From Hygrophila difformis (taxonomy: Eukaryota; Streptophyta; Magnoliopsida; Lamiales; Acanthaceae): a DNA stretch of 64,000 nt. Under the pieces are notes generated by a model, which saw nothing but the letters and a program-made list of their open reading frames with translations, searched no databases and was not told where the DNA came from. Numbering within the stretch: position 1 is the first letter of the stretch; every line of letters begins with the position of its first letter. Shown in pieces: positions 35,203 to 46,107 of the stretch. A program made the translations under genes and the position numbers. The stretch lies in the NCBI GenBank assembly GCA_030278955.1, contig JAOANR010000002.1, positions 29,188,057 to 29,252,056 of the forward strand. Direction: 5' to 3'.

Positions 35203-35719
35203 AAATATTTTTAAATTATTATTATTATTTTGGCCAATATAGAGGCCCAAGATTTTTAAACAAATATTAATAATATTTTTAAATTTTTAAGTACCATTAT
35301 TATTATTTTTAAATTTTAAGTTTTATTTCCATGGAACAAAATATATTTTAAACCCATGGAAAATATTTATATATGCATAGAAATTTTTCCAACAAGTTTT
35401 TAAAGTCACGAAAATACTTTTCGGGGTTGGGGTAGCATTGTATAAAGCATACATGCATTCGCATACATACATACATGAATATCGCGCTAATTTTTTTTTA
35501 TGTGAATTAATAGTGTCAAAACTCTTACCTTCAAATTGGTCATGACCTTGACTTAGAAGCGTTTGCTTTAAACTAATTCTGCCTCAGTCTTATAATTTGA
35601 TCACCTAAGTTTAGCATTCTCCTATCTATTACCTCTTTCCAATCCTACCTTATAGATTTTCTTGAACGCTAACTTGCCTTAGATTAGAAACTCATCTTCA
35701 CGTGCGTTGATAACAGAGA

Positions 35720-36781
35720 ATGGCACCTAAGGGAAAATCGAGAAAGGAAATCCCAAACAACACTAACGCTGACCTCCCCAACACACCGAACAATAATGAG
35801 ATCCCTCAGGACATAGGAGGGCGAGTGCCTCATGTTCCCAACAATATGGATGAGCGTCTAAGGACTGTCGAGGAAGTTCTCGTAGTATTAGGAAATGCTG
35901 AAGTGCAACGTGCACAAGCGGGCGTACCACCACCGGTAACCCGGGTCAACTACTTAGCCTTGGTAAACCCTTACCAACCACCCCACTACGCCGGCGAAGA
36001 GGACCCGGCTCAGCTAGAGGAATGGATACGGACATTCGACAAGCTGTTGAACGCCGTAAAGTGTCCCGACGGGGAAAAGGTTCACGTAGCGTCATACTAC
36101 CTAGGAGGCGAGGCGGATGATTGGTGGCAAGTCACCCAAGGGAAACGTGCAGAGTACGACGAGCCCTACACATGGTCGGAATTCGCGGATCTGCTTAGGG
36201 ATCATTTTTATTCCATGGGCATGAAGGCTGCTATGTATGAGGAATTTCTGACACTGAGGCAAGGAGGAAAAACGGTCCAAGAATACTATAATCGTTTCAA
36301 GGAGTTGGTGTGGTTCGCGCCGAGACTGGTGCTAACTGATGTAGAGAAGGCACAGAAGTTCGAGATGGGATTGAACCTATCTATTAGAGAGGTGATCACG
36401 GGTGAGCACTACCCTAACCTACAAGCTGTATATGATCGTGCAGTAGCGGTTGCACGAGTTCAAGGACTGAAACGGAAACCGGTAGGTGGGACTAACCAAA
36501 TATCACAAGGAGGATACAAGAGGAATAAGGACCATGTCCGTAGAAACTCGAACCAACCACATCAAAACGACAATGGGAGAAACAAGGGGATAGTCTTCAA
36601 CCATGGCGACTATGCGCCACCATGTCCAAAGTGTGGTAAACCACACTATGCGAGAGGATGCCCTCAGCCTGGAGCATGCCTTCGGTGCGGTCGACACGGT
36701 CATCGGCTGCGAGACTGCCGGACGCGAATAGGAAACATCAACAGGAGAGAGGACGTGACCACACGGTCCAAGCAACCATAA
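35720..36781 (+). CDS. Gag protein of element C (353 aa)
   Basis: An intact ORF from ATG at 35720. The N-terminus is basic and Asn-rich. The central part is a Retrotrans_gag-type capsid domain: DPAQLEEWIRTFDKLL, ASYYLGGEADDWWQ, EFADLLRDHFYSMGMK, EEFLTLRQGGKTVQEYYNRF. The C-terminus has two zinc knuckles, CPKCGKPHYARGC (His spacing one short) and the canonical CLRCGRHGHRLRDC. Gag packages the element RNA into particles; the missing pol must come from a related autonomous element. This is the only intact protein of the gypsy-type elements in the window, consistent with recent transposition. Confidence 0.92.
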   Translation: MAPKGKSRKEIPNNTNADLPNTPNNNEIPQDIGGRVPHVPNNMDERLRTVEEVLVVLGNAEVQRAQAGVPPPVTRVNYLALVNPYQPPHYAGEEDPAQLEEWIRTFDKLLNAVKCPDGEKVHVASYYLGGEADDWWQVTQGKRAEYDEPYTWSEFADLLRDHFYSMGMKAAMYEEFLTLRQGGKTVQEYYNRFKELVWFAPRLVLTDVEKAQKFEMGLNLSIREVITGEHYPNLQAVYDRAVAVARVQGLKRKPVGGTNQISQGGYKRNKDHVRRNSNQPHQNDNGRNKGIVFNHGDYAPPCPKCGKPHYARGCPQPGACLRCGRHGHRLRDCRTRIGNINRREDVTTRSKQP

Positions 36782-37058
36782 GAAGTTTTCAAGTATCGAT
36801 AACTGCATTTATTTTTGAGATCGATTCGACGAATTGTATCCAAACAAAAATAAACAAATTCAGATTGTTTTGAACTACGTTATGACTTGATCCCTTCACG
36901 GGGTACGTAGGCAACTTGGAAATTTCAATTCTGAGTTCAGTCAAATAATAGCAAACAACAACACATATTAATACAATCACGCAACCAAACAATGTCCGAG
37001 CTCGCGAGGAGCTAACGCCCAACTTCGAGGACGAAGTTGATTCCTAAGGGGGAGAGGA
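36782..37058 (+). other. Element C 3' internal module
   Basis: Contains the conserved phrase TGACTTGATCCCTTCACGGG, shared with the 3' interior of element A (5824) and, inverted, element B. The hairpin CAACTTCG-AGGA-CGAAGTTG and a PPT follow, ending at the LTR. Confidence 0.75.
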
Positions 37059-40000
37059 TGTAACACCCGAGAAATTTAATTCACGATCAAAGGAATGGAA
37101 TAAATTTCTTGTGGAAGACGTTTATCCTTAAGGAAAGTAGATGGAAATACCCCAACATTAAATTGAGCCCAAAAGAAAGCGAGGGCGCAACTTCGGGGAC
37201 GAAGTTGATTCTTAAGGGGGGTAGACTGTAATACCCGGGGTTTTTACAACGCCCAAAGAAACGAAATAAAATTTATTTCCGAGAAGAAAATAATTTATTA
37301 CAATAAATTATTGCTCGGAAATGGCGTGACCGATAAATTCAAAGAATTCGAACCCAAATTTTGGTCAAGTCGAAATGGGATGAAAGAGGGAAAGGAAGCT
37401 CGAAGATATTCCATGGATTAATCCCAAAGAATTGGAATTAAATTCAAGAAGGAAAAGAATTTTAATTCCAAGAACCCGTGAAGTCGGAAATAATTTAATT
37501 AGATAAATTATTGCACGGGAGCCACAGGACGACGAATTCAAGCCGACGGATTCGAACTCGACGAATTCTTGATTTCAAATATGAAATTCATTGAAGTCAA
37601 AATAAAATTCAGAAAGGAATCGTAACCCTAGAAATGACCCAAAAAGTCGAACCGAAAACGTAGGGGATAGAAACCCGATCGAGAAAAGAAGGAAAGACCC
37701 GACGGAGCAAGCGAACCGCCGAACCGGCCGGTCCGGCCGGCCCGCGCTGCCCGCGCGCCGCCGCGCGGCCACCGCGCGGCCAAGGGCGTCGCGACTCCAG
37801 GCTGGTCGCGCGTGCTCCGCGCGCACAAAAGCTTGGGTGCGCGCCACCAGCGCGCCAGAGGTGCTGAAAGTGTAAACTTTCCTTCCATGGCGATTTTCTT
37901 GCCAAAAATCCGACCTCAATCAATGGCAAGTCGATCACAACAATGGGGAAGGGCATAAGATCAGATTTGGGGCGCCCCTCCCCATAATTCTCAGAAAACC
38001 TAACCCTAAACACCTCCAATATTCCTCTCCAAATCGAAACCTCTCCGAACTCACTTTCCGGCAAGTATTCCAGCGACGGCAAGGCGAAAAGAACCAAGCC
38101 CTGCCCTCTAGACTCTTGGTAAGCTATTGTACAAAGTTTCAATTCGTCCATAGATCTCAGAAACTCATATTCTAACCCTTTTTCCTTACCACGATTTCCC
38201 GTCGGAAAACGAACAAAAAGCGATCGGAGAAGTTGGTCGTTCGTCGTGACCCTAGGACGTCCGGAAACCCAATCCAGCAACCCTATCATCATTCTAAGTA
38301 AGTTAAAACCTTACTCACAAATTTTCGTGGTTGTTTGTTGTTTAAATCTTGAGATATAGGCTTGTAACAAAAATCGGTTTTCAAAAACCCTATTTTCGTC
38401 CAATTTTAAAGACTCGCCAAAAACTCGACCTTCGGGAATTCAAACCGAAAACTTTTCAACATAAAAGTTGTTCCTAACACCTTTATCTATCTTGTGTCCA
38501 AATTTCAGCCGTTGACATTAAGTTTTGCTATCCCAATTTTCGCCATGAACTTTCTGTATCAAACCGAACGATTTTAATCTGTGACAGATTCCTTCACTCA
38601 ACTTGATGCATGTTTTTCACCCATTTTTCGAATGATTTAACTTTGCATTCCTAAACAAAAGTTGTAGATAATTGTGTCTAGATTATGCCTACAAAATTTC
38701 ACGAATTTTGGTGTTAATTTGATATGTCAAACGGCCAAGTTTTTAGAACTGTTTTGAATTCGTTTTAAGGGCCATGAGTATGCAGTGAGTTGCACTCGAT
38801 TTTTGAGTACCAAGAATTCATTATTTCCAAAAACTTAAAACATGAAAGTTGTTCCTTAATGTGTCGTGTAGTTACTGTAAAAATTTCACATCGATTGGTT
38901 TTGAAATGAATTTTTAATCGGCGTTACACGAACCTGTGACGAAAACAGTTTTTAAGACATGAATTATTCTTTGCAATAAACTCAAATTTCAACTCACTTC
39001 AGAACCTTATTTCCAAAAACTTAAAACATGAAAGTTGTTCGTGTGTGTATTTTTGAATTACTGGCCAAGTTTCAGAATTTTTGGAGGAAAAACGAATTTT
39101 AAATTAAGAAAGGCGTGAACTGCCTCGAATAGGATTTTTCGAACTTGAGAAAACTCGAACTATGAAAACGCGATATCGATCATTTGATAACTTTGAAATA
39201 CGAACTTTCGAAAAATCCCGTTCACTAGGCTGAGCCAATCTTCATACTATCATTATCTTTGAGACTGCCTCGTTAGTGGTCTCCATTATTTGGACTGCCT
39301 CGTTAGTGGTCCTACGATTGAGATTGCCTCGTTAGTGGTCTCCTTTATATGCCAAAACGGCAGTTGTGCACATGGCCTGCCAAATCGGCAGTGGGAAATA
39401 CACGGCCTGCCCGAGTGGCAGTGAAACCGTTTGAAAAGCCTGTCAAACGACAGTTGATATACATGCCTGTCAAATTGACGGTAGATACACATGGCTAGCC
39501 AAAACGGCAGTCAATACTGATATGGCTGCGGCCGCCGATTCACCGGCTAACTGATTATGATTTTTGAGATTGCCTCGTTAGTGATCTCCCTTGTGTGGTG
39601 TCCTCTTCTTAGTTTACGGGATGAAATATAAAAGACTTGTGTGAGTGTTTATTTACGCTTAAATCGTATTTACTATGTTTTTAAATTATGTATTCAAATT
39701 ACGCGTCTGAAATTATGCTTTAAATTATGCTTTTAAATTAAGTCCTTAAATTATGTATTCTCGTCTTGAATAAATTAATCATGCTTTTCCGCTGCAAGTA
39801 AACTATGAATTTTAAATTAATTTCGTAACGCATGAAAAGTGTAATTTCAATTAAACACATGTAACCCCTTAAATTGTTAGTTAGGGATTAACTTACTCAG
39901 TATTTTATATACTGATAAAACCCGTTGTTCATTTTTCCATTACAGAGTACGGAGCATGATCATGCATCGGGGGATTACTTTGGGCATTTAATTATTTGTT

Positions 40001-40260
40001 TTACATGATGTGCATACGGGCTTGTTAACCCGAGTTTTGGCCATGTCGGCCCTGTATTTTAATTTCCGCTGCAACTTATTATTTTTATCATGTATGGATG
40101 ATATTACATTATTATTTTTAAGTAATTCCGGACTTGCTTTTAAACAATTTTCCAACGCTCATAGCCTTGCATCTCTTTAGCAAGCTCGGAGAAACCGTGT
40201 CTTGCTAGGGAGGTGCGGCGGTGACACCTCGGCCTGGGTTATCAAATCCGGGGTGTTACA
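37059..40260 (+). repeat. Element C 3' LTR (3202 bp)
   Basis: Same length as the 5' LTR and nearly identical. It contains the second embedded PPT and start (TGTAATACCCGGGG at about 37227), the hairpin array (39237-39592) and the CAGTAT/ATACTG hairpin (39898-39914). Confidence 0.95.
39237..39592 (+). repeat. Hairpin array, 3' LTR copy
   Basis: Copy of the array at 34160-34515 with the same units in the same order. Confidence 0.7.
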
Positions 40261-40262
40261 TA

Positions 40263-40522
40263 CTCCCTCCGTCCCATTTAAGATGTCTTGTTTGATTTCT
40301 GCACACAATCCAATGCACTTTTTAAATCGATCATATCTCAAAATATATATAAGTAAAAATTATGTGAATTATATATTCGAAAACTACACGATTAGACGAA
40401 TCTAACAAGACCGAACTCGGCTATTTGTTTTCAAATATTTACTTACAATAATATTGAGTCAAAGTTAAACAATGAACAGTGTCAAAAAGTCAAACAAGAC
40501 GTCTGAAGTGGGACGGAGGGAG
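40263..40522. mobile_element. Stowaway MITE whose edge is the element C target site
   Basis: Termini CTCCCTCCGTCCC and GGGACGGAGGGAG are perfect inverted repeats, followed by TA (40523-40524). The matching left TA and first three bases (TACTC at 31977-31981) lie on the far side of element C. Element C therefore inserted within the first bases of this MITE. It is 260 bp and in opposite orientation to its relative at 19168. Confidence 0.93.
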
Positions 40523-41350
40523 TATTTTTTTCTAATTGCAGAAATTACCACAAATCAAGAATTTCATGGATGAAGATGATATACCTGTGTCAATTTGGCT
40601 TGAATCACAATCGAATGGAAATTAATGCTCCTATTTTGTGCAATGGGGAAGACCTTTACATTGCAGACAGTGATATATGGGAGATATTCTGTGCGTCAAA
40701 TGCTATTGAGGTGGGAGATGTGTTATTCTTTAGGGCAGTCGAGCACATGAAGTTTATGGTAAAAATTTTTGGGCGCAATGGACTGCCTAAAGATTATTCT
40801 CAAATGTTATTACATTATAATCAGATCTATGGTAAGAGATTGATGGGGATTTCTTTTAAATTCAAAGCTACTGATTAGTAACCTTTTTTTTTGTTTATGA
40901 AATATTAAATGATGTTTTATGTACAGACGGTGGTGCAACGTTCTTTGCGCATTTAAAAGAAGCTGATTACTATGGGCCGATGGTAATCTTGAAACACATT
41001 AACATGTTTAATTGTAAGTTGGTCTAATGGAAAGCTTAAGGTGTGGTTGTATGTTTTTGTTGAAGGCAATTCCCAAAGATATTTGGCAGGGGTTCAATTT
41101 ACAGTTAAGACGTAGAATCTGGTTACGTTTCAAAGAGGAAGGTAACATCCGGCCAATACATTTACTGTACTATGATGTGAGTCGCCGAAGGTCGGAGGAA
41201 GCGGTTCTTATGACTCATGGTTTACATAATTTCTTTGTACAAAATCATATAAGAGTTGGGGACTTTTGTAAGTTTGTTGTTAATTCAGTAACGGTTGGAC
41301 CTAGGAATAATGAGGCTCTCATCCAGGTTGATTTCATAGATCACATGTGA

Positions 41351-41899
41351 AATACATGTGAAATGTATGGCAGATGATGGTTGATTATTATTTTATTAGA
41401 GCATTTAGGGTGTTGTCTGCACATTTTCAATTTGAGGGTGTTGATTTTGGAGCTTTAGTCTCAACAGGTTGCATTGATCAATACCTGTCTTATTTTGCTA
41501 TAAATTTTTTGTTGGTTAATCAAACCTATTGTATTCTCAACCTGATAAGTTATGAAAATAAGCTTCTTATAATCTAAAGGCTAGGTTGCCTCCATTAGCC
41601 AATACAAGGATAAGAAAGGAAGGAAACATATTGGAAAAATTTACCACTTAAATGGCTGTGTAGCACATGCAGCGGAAACCATACCATCCTGGTTGAATAC
41701 AACCTACAAATTACATAGAGGCTAGAATTATGAGAAGGCAGCACTGAATACCTTTACACCAGAAATAAACATTAAGTTGTTACAGAATTTTCTAAGTTGA
41801 CATGTTTGCCAAGCATTCAGGAGCACATCGCTGCATTTGTCCTTCCAAGCTAAGAAGTATTTGGCTGTATAGAGGAGGGGATGGGAGGCGAAATTTGGG
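41351..41899. other. Helitron spacer, no clear gene
   Basis: 3' flank of the B3 gene. A plus-strand frame at 41374-41577 shows no recognisable domain. Convergent with the beta-galactosidase fragment. Confidence 0.5.
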
Positions 41900-42180
41900 T
41901 TTTGCTGGATAGGAAGTCCATATAATCTGGGCACATCTATACCACAAGAAAATGCCAAAGTATAAATACGGAAAGGTAAAGACTGTAATGAAATAAGAGA
42001 ACTCTATTTCAGAGAAATTATACCTCAAGTGTGGTCCTTAGATAGAGAATGGAGCCAGAAAATAAGAATGCTCCTCTGTCCATTAACTGAAATGGCCTTG
42101 GAATCATAGGTAACAGAACCTTTTACACAAGAAATGGAAGAGATGAATAATAAGGCAACTGTAATCAAGATTACATTGCA
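41900..42180 (-). pseudogene. Captured fragment of a beta-galactosidase (GH35) gene
   Basis: On the minus strand a hydrophobic signal-like stretch (VILITVALLFISSISC) is followed by GSVTYDSKAISVNGQRSILI, the characteristic N-terminus of mature plant GH35 beta-galactosidases. After a one-base frame change comes SGSILYLRTTLE, corresponding to the conserved segment that continues in the family, ending at a GAG|GTATAA donor (42024). A following exon starts at 41936 after TGGTATAG and begins MCPD, close to the family's MWPD, then diverges. There is no catalytic domain. This is a Helitron gene-capture event, now decayed. Confidence 0.65.
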
Positions 42181-43092
42181 AATTGTTGTTATGTAAAAGG
42201 TCTCAGTGGTGAAGAGTTTATTTTTAGAAACCAATGACCTTTTTTGTCTCTGAATTGGGGCTGCAAATCCAATAAATTTGCCTTATACAACGAGCAGTTG
42301 CAACGGAAGAAGAAACATCACCGAATTCCCTAGAATGACAACATAACAAAATCAAGGCCACCAAAAAAGTGAATCAAAAAATTTAAAGAAACGAAGAAAT
42401 ATCAAGCTCACCTCTCAACGTGGCCGAACAAATTTCAGGCTCAATGAACGAAACACCAAAACCCAATTAAAGATGGGAAAATTATTCAAAGTTTCTACTC
42501 ACCTGGTTGCAATCCGTCAAAGCCAAAGTCCCCAATGGAACGAAAAATGCAGAATCCCCAAACAACATAACCGAAAACATACTGTACTGAAGCCCACATG
42601 AGTAGAAGAACAAAACTAAACAATTTGTGGGCTGAAAAATCAGAATTGAAAATAAATGAAAGAATCTTAACAGGAGTTTAGTAAGAAACATACAATGAGG
42701 TTAAAAATAAATACGTAAAGGAATTCCCAAGTGTAAAGCATTGTGGATTGAGCAGACATCGGCACTATTCCAGTTTAACAAAGAACATGGCAGAAATGGT
42801 AAGCATTATATGAAGGCAGGAGTTGATATTATACAAAGAACAATGACAATGGCACATCGTTGGGTTCATATGATATAAAGAACAGCAAACAAGTACTTAA
42901 CAAACATATAGAAACATTTTGGGGGAATAAAAAGGGGGAGTTTCACATATAGTACAATGACAGATCCTAGCATTGAATTTGTGCATTCGAATAGGTAGAA
43001 TAAGTAGAACATTCAATCTATGAACTTAGCATGAGTGCATTCCAATGACTGAATGGTACAATGAGAGATGATGTTGTAGTTGAGCATAAGCA
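42181..43092. other. Helitron spacer with one possible exon
   Basis: A minus-strand exon-like frame around 42510-42620 (CGLQYSMFSVMLFGDSAFFV, ending CAG|GTGAGTAG) looks like another captured fragment; I cannot assign it. The rest shows no features. Confidence 0.4.
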
Positions 43093-43852
43093 TCAAAGGT
43101 GGTGAGGCTGGAGGGGTTCCATTGCATTTATTGTGTAAGTTGATCTTAGAATTTGTGCTGATTGATGCACTTGTTTGCGAACAGCGAAAATATGTTGTAA
43201 GTTGCTGGTTGCTGCATTTCGGTTGATACAGTGTTGAATGATTTCCTGACAATATATTTATATAGCCTAAGATAATTGAATAGTTGTAATATAATGAGGA
43301 TTATATAAGTATAATTACACAAGTGGCGTACAGGCTGTGATTTTGCAGATAGTGTTTCAATGTCTTCATTGAGAAGTGTATCTGCGAGAATGTCATACGC
43401 GATACCAGAAATAGTGCCTGTCGCATCGGATAGTTGGATGTTGATCATCTTCCTGCAGTGAAATTGTATTTAAGCAAGTATTTGGCAGAAAAATGTAGTA
43501 ATAGAAGGGTTATGTTTATGTTTTACCTTTGGTATGAACTGACAAATGTGGAGCAAGAAAAGCAGAAGAACATGCGCGTGGGTTTTGTATTGGTTGGTTT
43601 ATTGCAGTGCAAACATGCTGTGTAAGTGAATTTTGTATCAGCATTGTATATGATTTGGAATGTTGCTCTGCAATGAAATTGGCCGACCTGAAAGGTTTTT
43701 AAATGAAATTAGTCAGTCTTATATATCGGCAAGGTATTGAGTATATTTTTTGTAGTAACCCTTGGTGATTGTATCATTGAATGGATTGTTGTGAATTGAG
43801 GAGGCTGGCCGAAATTCATTTCCTCTTCATTTGGTGGCATGTTGTGTTCCAT
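43093..43852 (-). CDS. RPA C-terminal-type protein (zinc ribbon OB-fold), 175 aa, four exons, intact
   Basis: Exons 43852-43760 (MEHNMPPNEEEMNFGQPPQF..), 43687-43527, 43452-43332 and 43245-43093 join without stops. Junctions have GT/AG ends and phases 0, 2 and 0. The protein has a short acidic N-terminus, then GQFHCRATFQIIY, a zinc ribbon CLHC...CFSC, and the continuation INIQLSDATGTISGIAYDIL. This is the pattern of the RPA70 C-terminal DNA-binding domain (OB fold with inserted Cys4 ribbon). It lacks the two N-terminal OB folds seen in the gene at 11636-14481, so it is a stand-alone RPA-C-like protein. It may bind single-stranded DNA or a partner subunit during Helitron movement. It is better preserved than RepHel and the RPA70-like gene. 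Confidence 0.7.
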
Positions 43853-46107
43853 TGCTGATTAATTTGAAAAGCAATTGGTTATTAAAGAAATCTGTACAAT
43901 TTCTACTAAAAAAGCGAAAGAATGAAATTATTTGCAAACAATTTAGTTACCTTTTTTGATAGTTGGCCTTCCTGATGGAGTAGTGTTGTTATTGCACCTG
44001 TGTTTGTAAGAGTGAGGGCTGATTTAAATAGGGAAAATGATGGACTATAGAAGTATAGGAGAACACAAAAAATATTGTTATTTATTGATAGGTATCCTGA
44101 CATTGTATTTTTGTGTCACAAGTGAGAAGCTGTAGCAGCATTGGATTCTTTTTGTGACAAGGTGTCATGGCAAAAAAATGTCAATAATGTACCGACTAAA
44201 CAGTTGAAAACTGAAATGACCATACTATGAGAAACAACAGATTTGATTGAGAATTATAAATCAATACCTTTACAAGCAGCATTGGATTATTTTTTATGAA
44301 TCCACCCAATACTGTGGGGTTAAATGTATAATTGTTAATGTCATTCAATTAAGAAGCAGCATTGGATTGTTTGATTGAGAATTATAAATCAATACTTTCA
44401 AGAATTAAACAGTGAATCTGGAACTGTTTATTAACAGTAGATTGTACACTGGCAAAGTTACATCAAACAAGATAAGTTTTTCATAGAATTGGTCTTAATG
44501 AGAATCCACAGTGTGAAGAATTAGCAAGGATGATATATTTAATTGCAGAAAGAGAGTTTTGTGTAGGCGGCAGCTTCAAAGAACAATTTGAAACATTAAA
44601 CAAGGGTAGGATGTACAGAATAGTAAAACTTACAGCGGATGATTTGATGAGATGGCTCTGAGATCTTTTAGAACAAATTCTGCTTCTCAAGGATACACCC
44701 TAGTGTTCGGGATATTCTTTACGAAAGAAAGCCTCAAAATTATTAGATTTTTTCAGGAAAGGAAACGAAAAAGGAAAAATGGGTTGTTTGCAGGGAATTG
44801 ACAAAGAGTGCTTGCCTGATACAGCTCCGGAATTTGCAATAATTTCTTGGTTGTCAAGGAACTCATCTTTGGATTGTGAGCCATCTCTTCACAAACACGA
44901 ACTGAAATAAAATAATGAAACTAACAGTGCCAAAGGATGAATAGCTGCAATTCTGTTTAAGAACACATGCAAAAATCTAAAAAGTATGAATGAGAAAACT
45001 GTCGCTGCAGGCAGCCTAAAATTCCTGAATTCTTTCTTGCAAAATGTGTATTCTTAAAAAAACGAATAAAAAAAGAAAAATAAAAAAGAATAGATAAATG
45101 AGAAAAGGGCTCCATAGTAACACAATTGTGGTCGAAGGAAGCAAGCAAGCAGTGACGTGAAAATTAATGATCATGAATCTTTTAATTTGTGTGACATAAG
45201 CTTTAAGAAACAAACCCTACTGCTTTGACAAGAGAATAATTAAAATACAAAGTCAAAAGAAGCACAGAAACCTGTATATTATTGTTTTTTGTTCAATTAC
45301 TAATACAAAATATAGAAAACAAATCACATGCAAAAGTACAAACAAGCTCCTCATAAAGCCACTTATACTAAACCAGAACACAAACATGCATAGTTAAAGA
45401 AAGACACATAACATAATGTGTAATGGAGGACAGAAGAGATGCAAGCAGAAAAGAAGAAGCTAAATGTCAATTCTACAAAATGTTCAGAGAGGAAGATAAA
45501 GCAGCCAGTCAATGTTAAATCTAATAAAAGACATTAATATCAATTTGAAAAGCCATAGCATTCTAAAAGTTTGGAGTCAGATAACAATATGAAGGATTGC
45601 GATGATTTCCCCATTCGGAAATGAATTCAGCATTAAAAAATGTAGTCCAATACATTGGCAAGCCATTCGACTTTATATAAAAAAAATAATTGTGTTTTAG
45701 AAGCATTGCCCCAATAAAATCCACTCCATAAAAATTCCCCAAAACATAATTACCACAGCCACAGGCATTCTATGAATAAAGCACGGAATATCGTACAATA
45801 TCTAAAATGAAAACCAAAGTGAACAATTAATACTTCACAAAACAATACCTTCACACTGTCCCAATATACAAATTAAGTGAAATAATTTTCATTGTAAAAT
45901 TTACCTGGTGTTAAATTTAGATATGATGGCCAAAATACTGGATATAATGGTGCGAGGTCCTCTTCGTGCGCACCTGGATTTCAAAAGTGTTGTTTGGATT
46001 AGAGCATATATGTAAATGGAATATAGGCCAGAAGTTTAAACTACATAAAAATTTGAATTATACATGGAATAAGACGCAGCATACTATGATGTCTCCCTTT
46101 AGAACAA
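43853..46107. other. Helitron spacer between the RPA-C gene and RepHel
   Basis: Mostly AT-rich non-coding. Small exon-like frames on the minus strand (ATG at about 44884, MAHNPKMSSLTTKKLLQIPE; an exon ending CCGCT|GTAAGT near 44633) could belong to another small gene, but I cannot assign or join them safely. GCAGCATTGGATT recurs near 44133, 44278 and 44356. Confidence 0.45.

Larger units (their letters stand above)
31982..40260 (+). mobile_element. Element C: TR-GAG type non-autonomous gypsy retrotransposon (8279 bp)
   Basis: Two 3202-bp LTRs (31982-35183 and 37059-40260) flank a 1875-bp interior with an intact gag and no pol. The target duplication TACTC is perfect (31977-31981 and 40261-40265). 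The PBS is TGGTATCAGAGCCCGG at 35187 and the PPT CTAAGGGGGAGAGGA lies before 37059. By eye about 12 of 3202 LTR positions differ, so the insertion is recent. A gag-only element with long LTRs fits the TR-GAG class. Confidence 0.95.
31848..41350 (+). pseudogene. Double-B3-like domain protein II, intron 1 enlarged to 8.6 kb by transposons
   Basis: Exons: 31848-31892 (15 codons, MEFYVLVPVDFQSHL), 40542-40831 (LPQIKNFMDEDDIPVSIWLE ... IWEIFCASNAIEVGDVLFF), 40927-40982 (DGGATFFAHLKEADYYGPM) and 41066-41350 (AIPKDIWQGF ... NFFVQNHIRVGDFCKF). Exon number, the 15-codon first exon and intron phases 0, 1 and 0 match gene I at 15823-16821, so the two are paralogues. Exon 2 is 290 bp against 289 in gene I and needs a one-base frame change near 40600-40625, so the copy is probably broken. 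The second B3-like domain is complete (94 codons). Intron 1 (31893-40541) contains a MITE and element C. The strand is opposite to all other Helitron genes. Confidence 0.7.
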
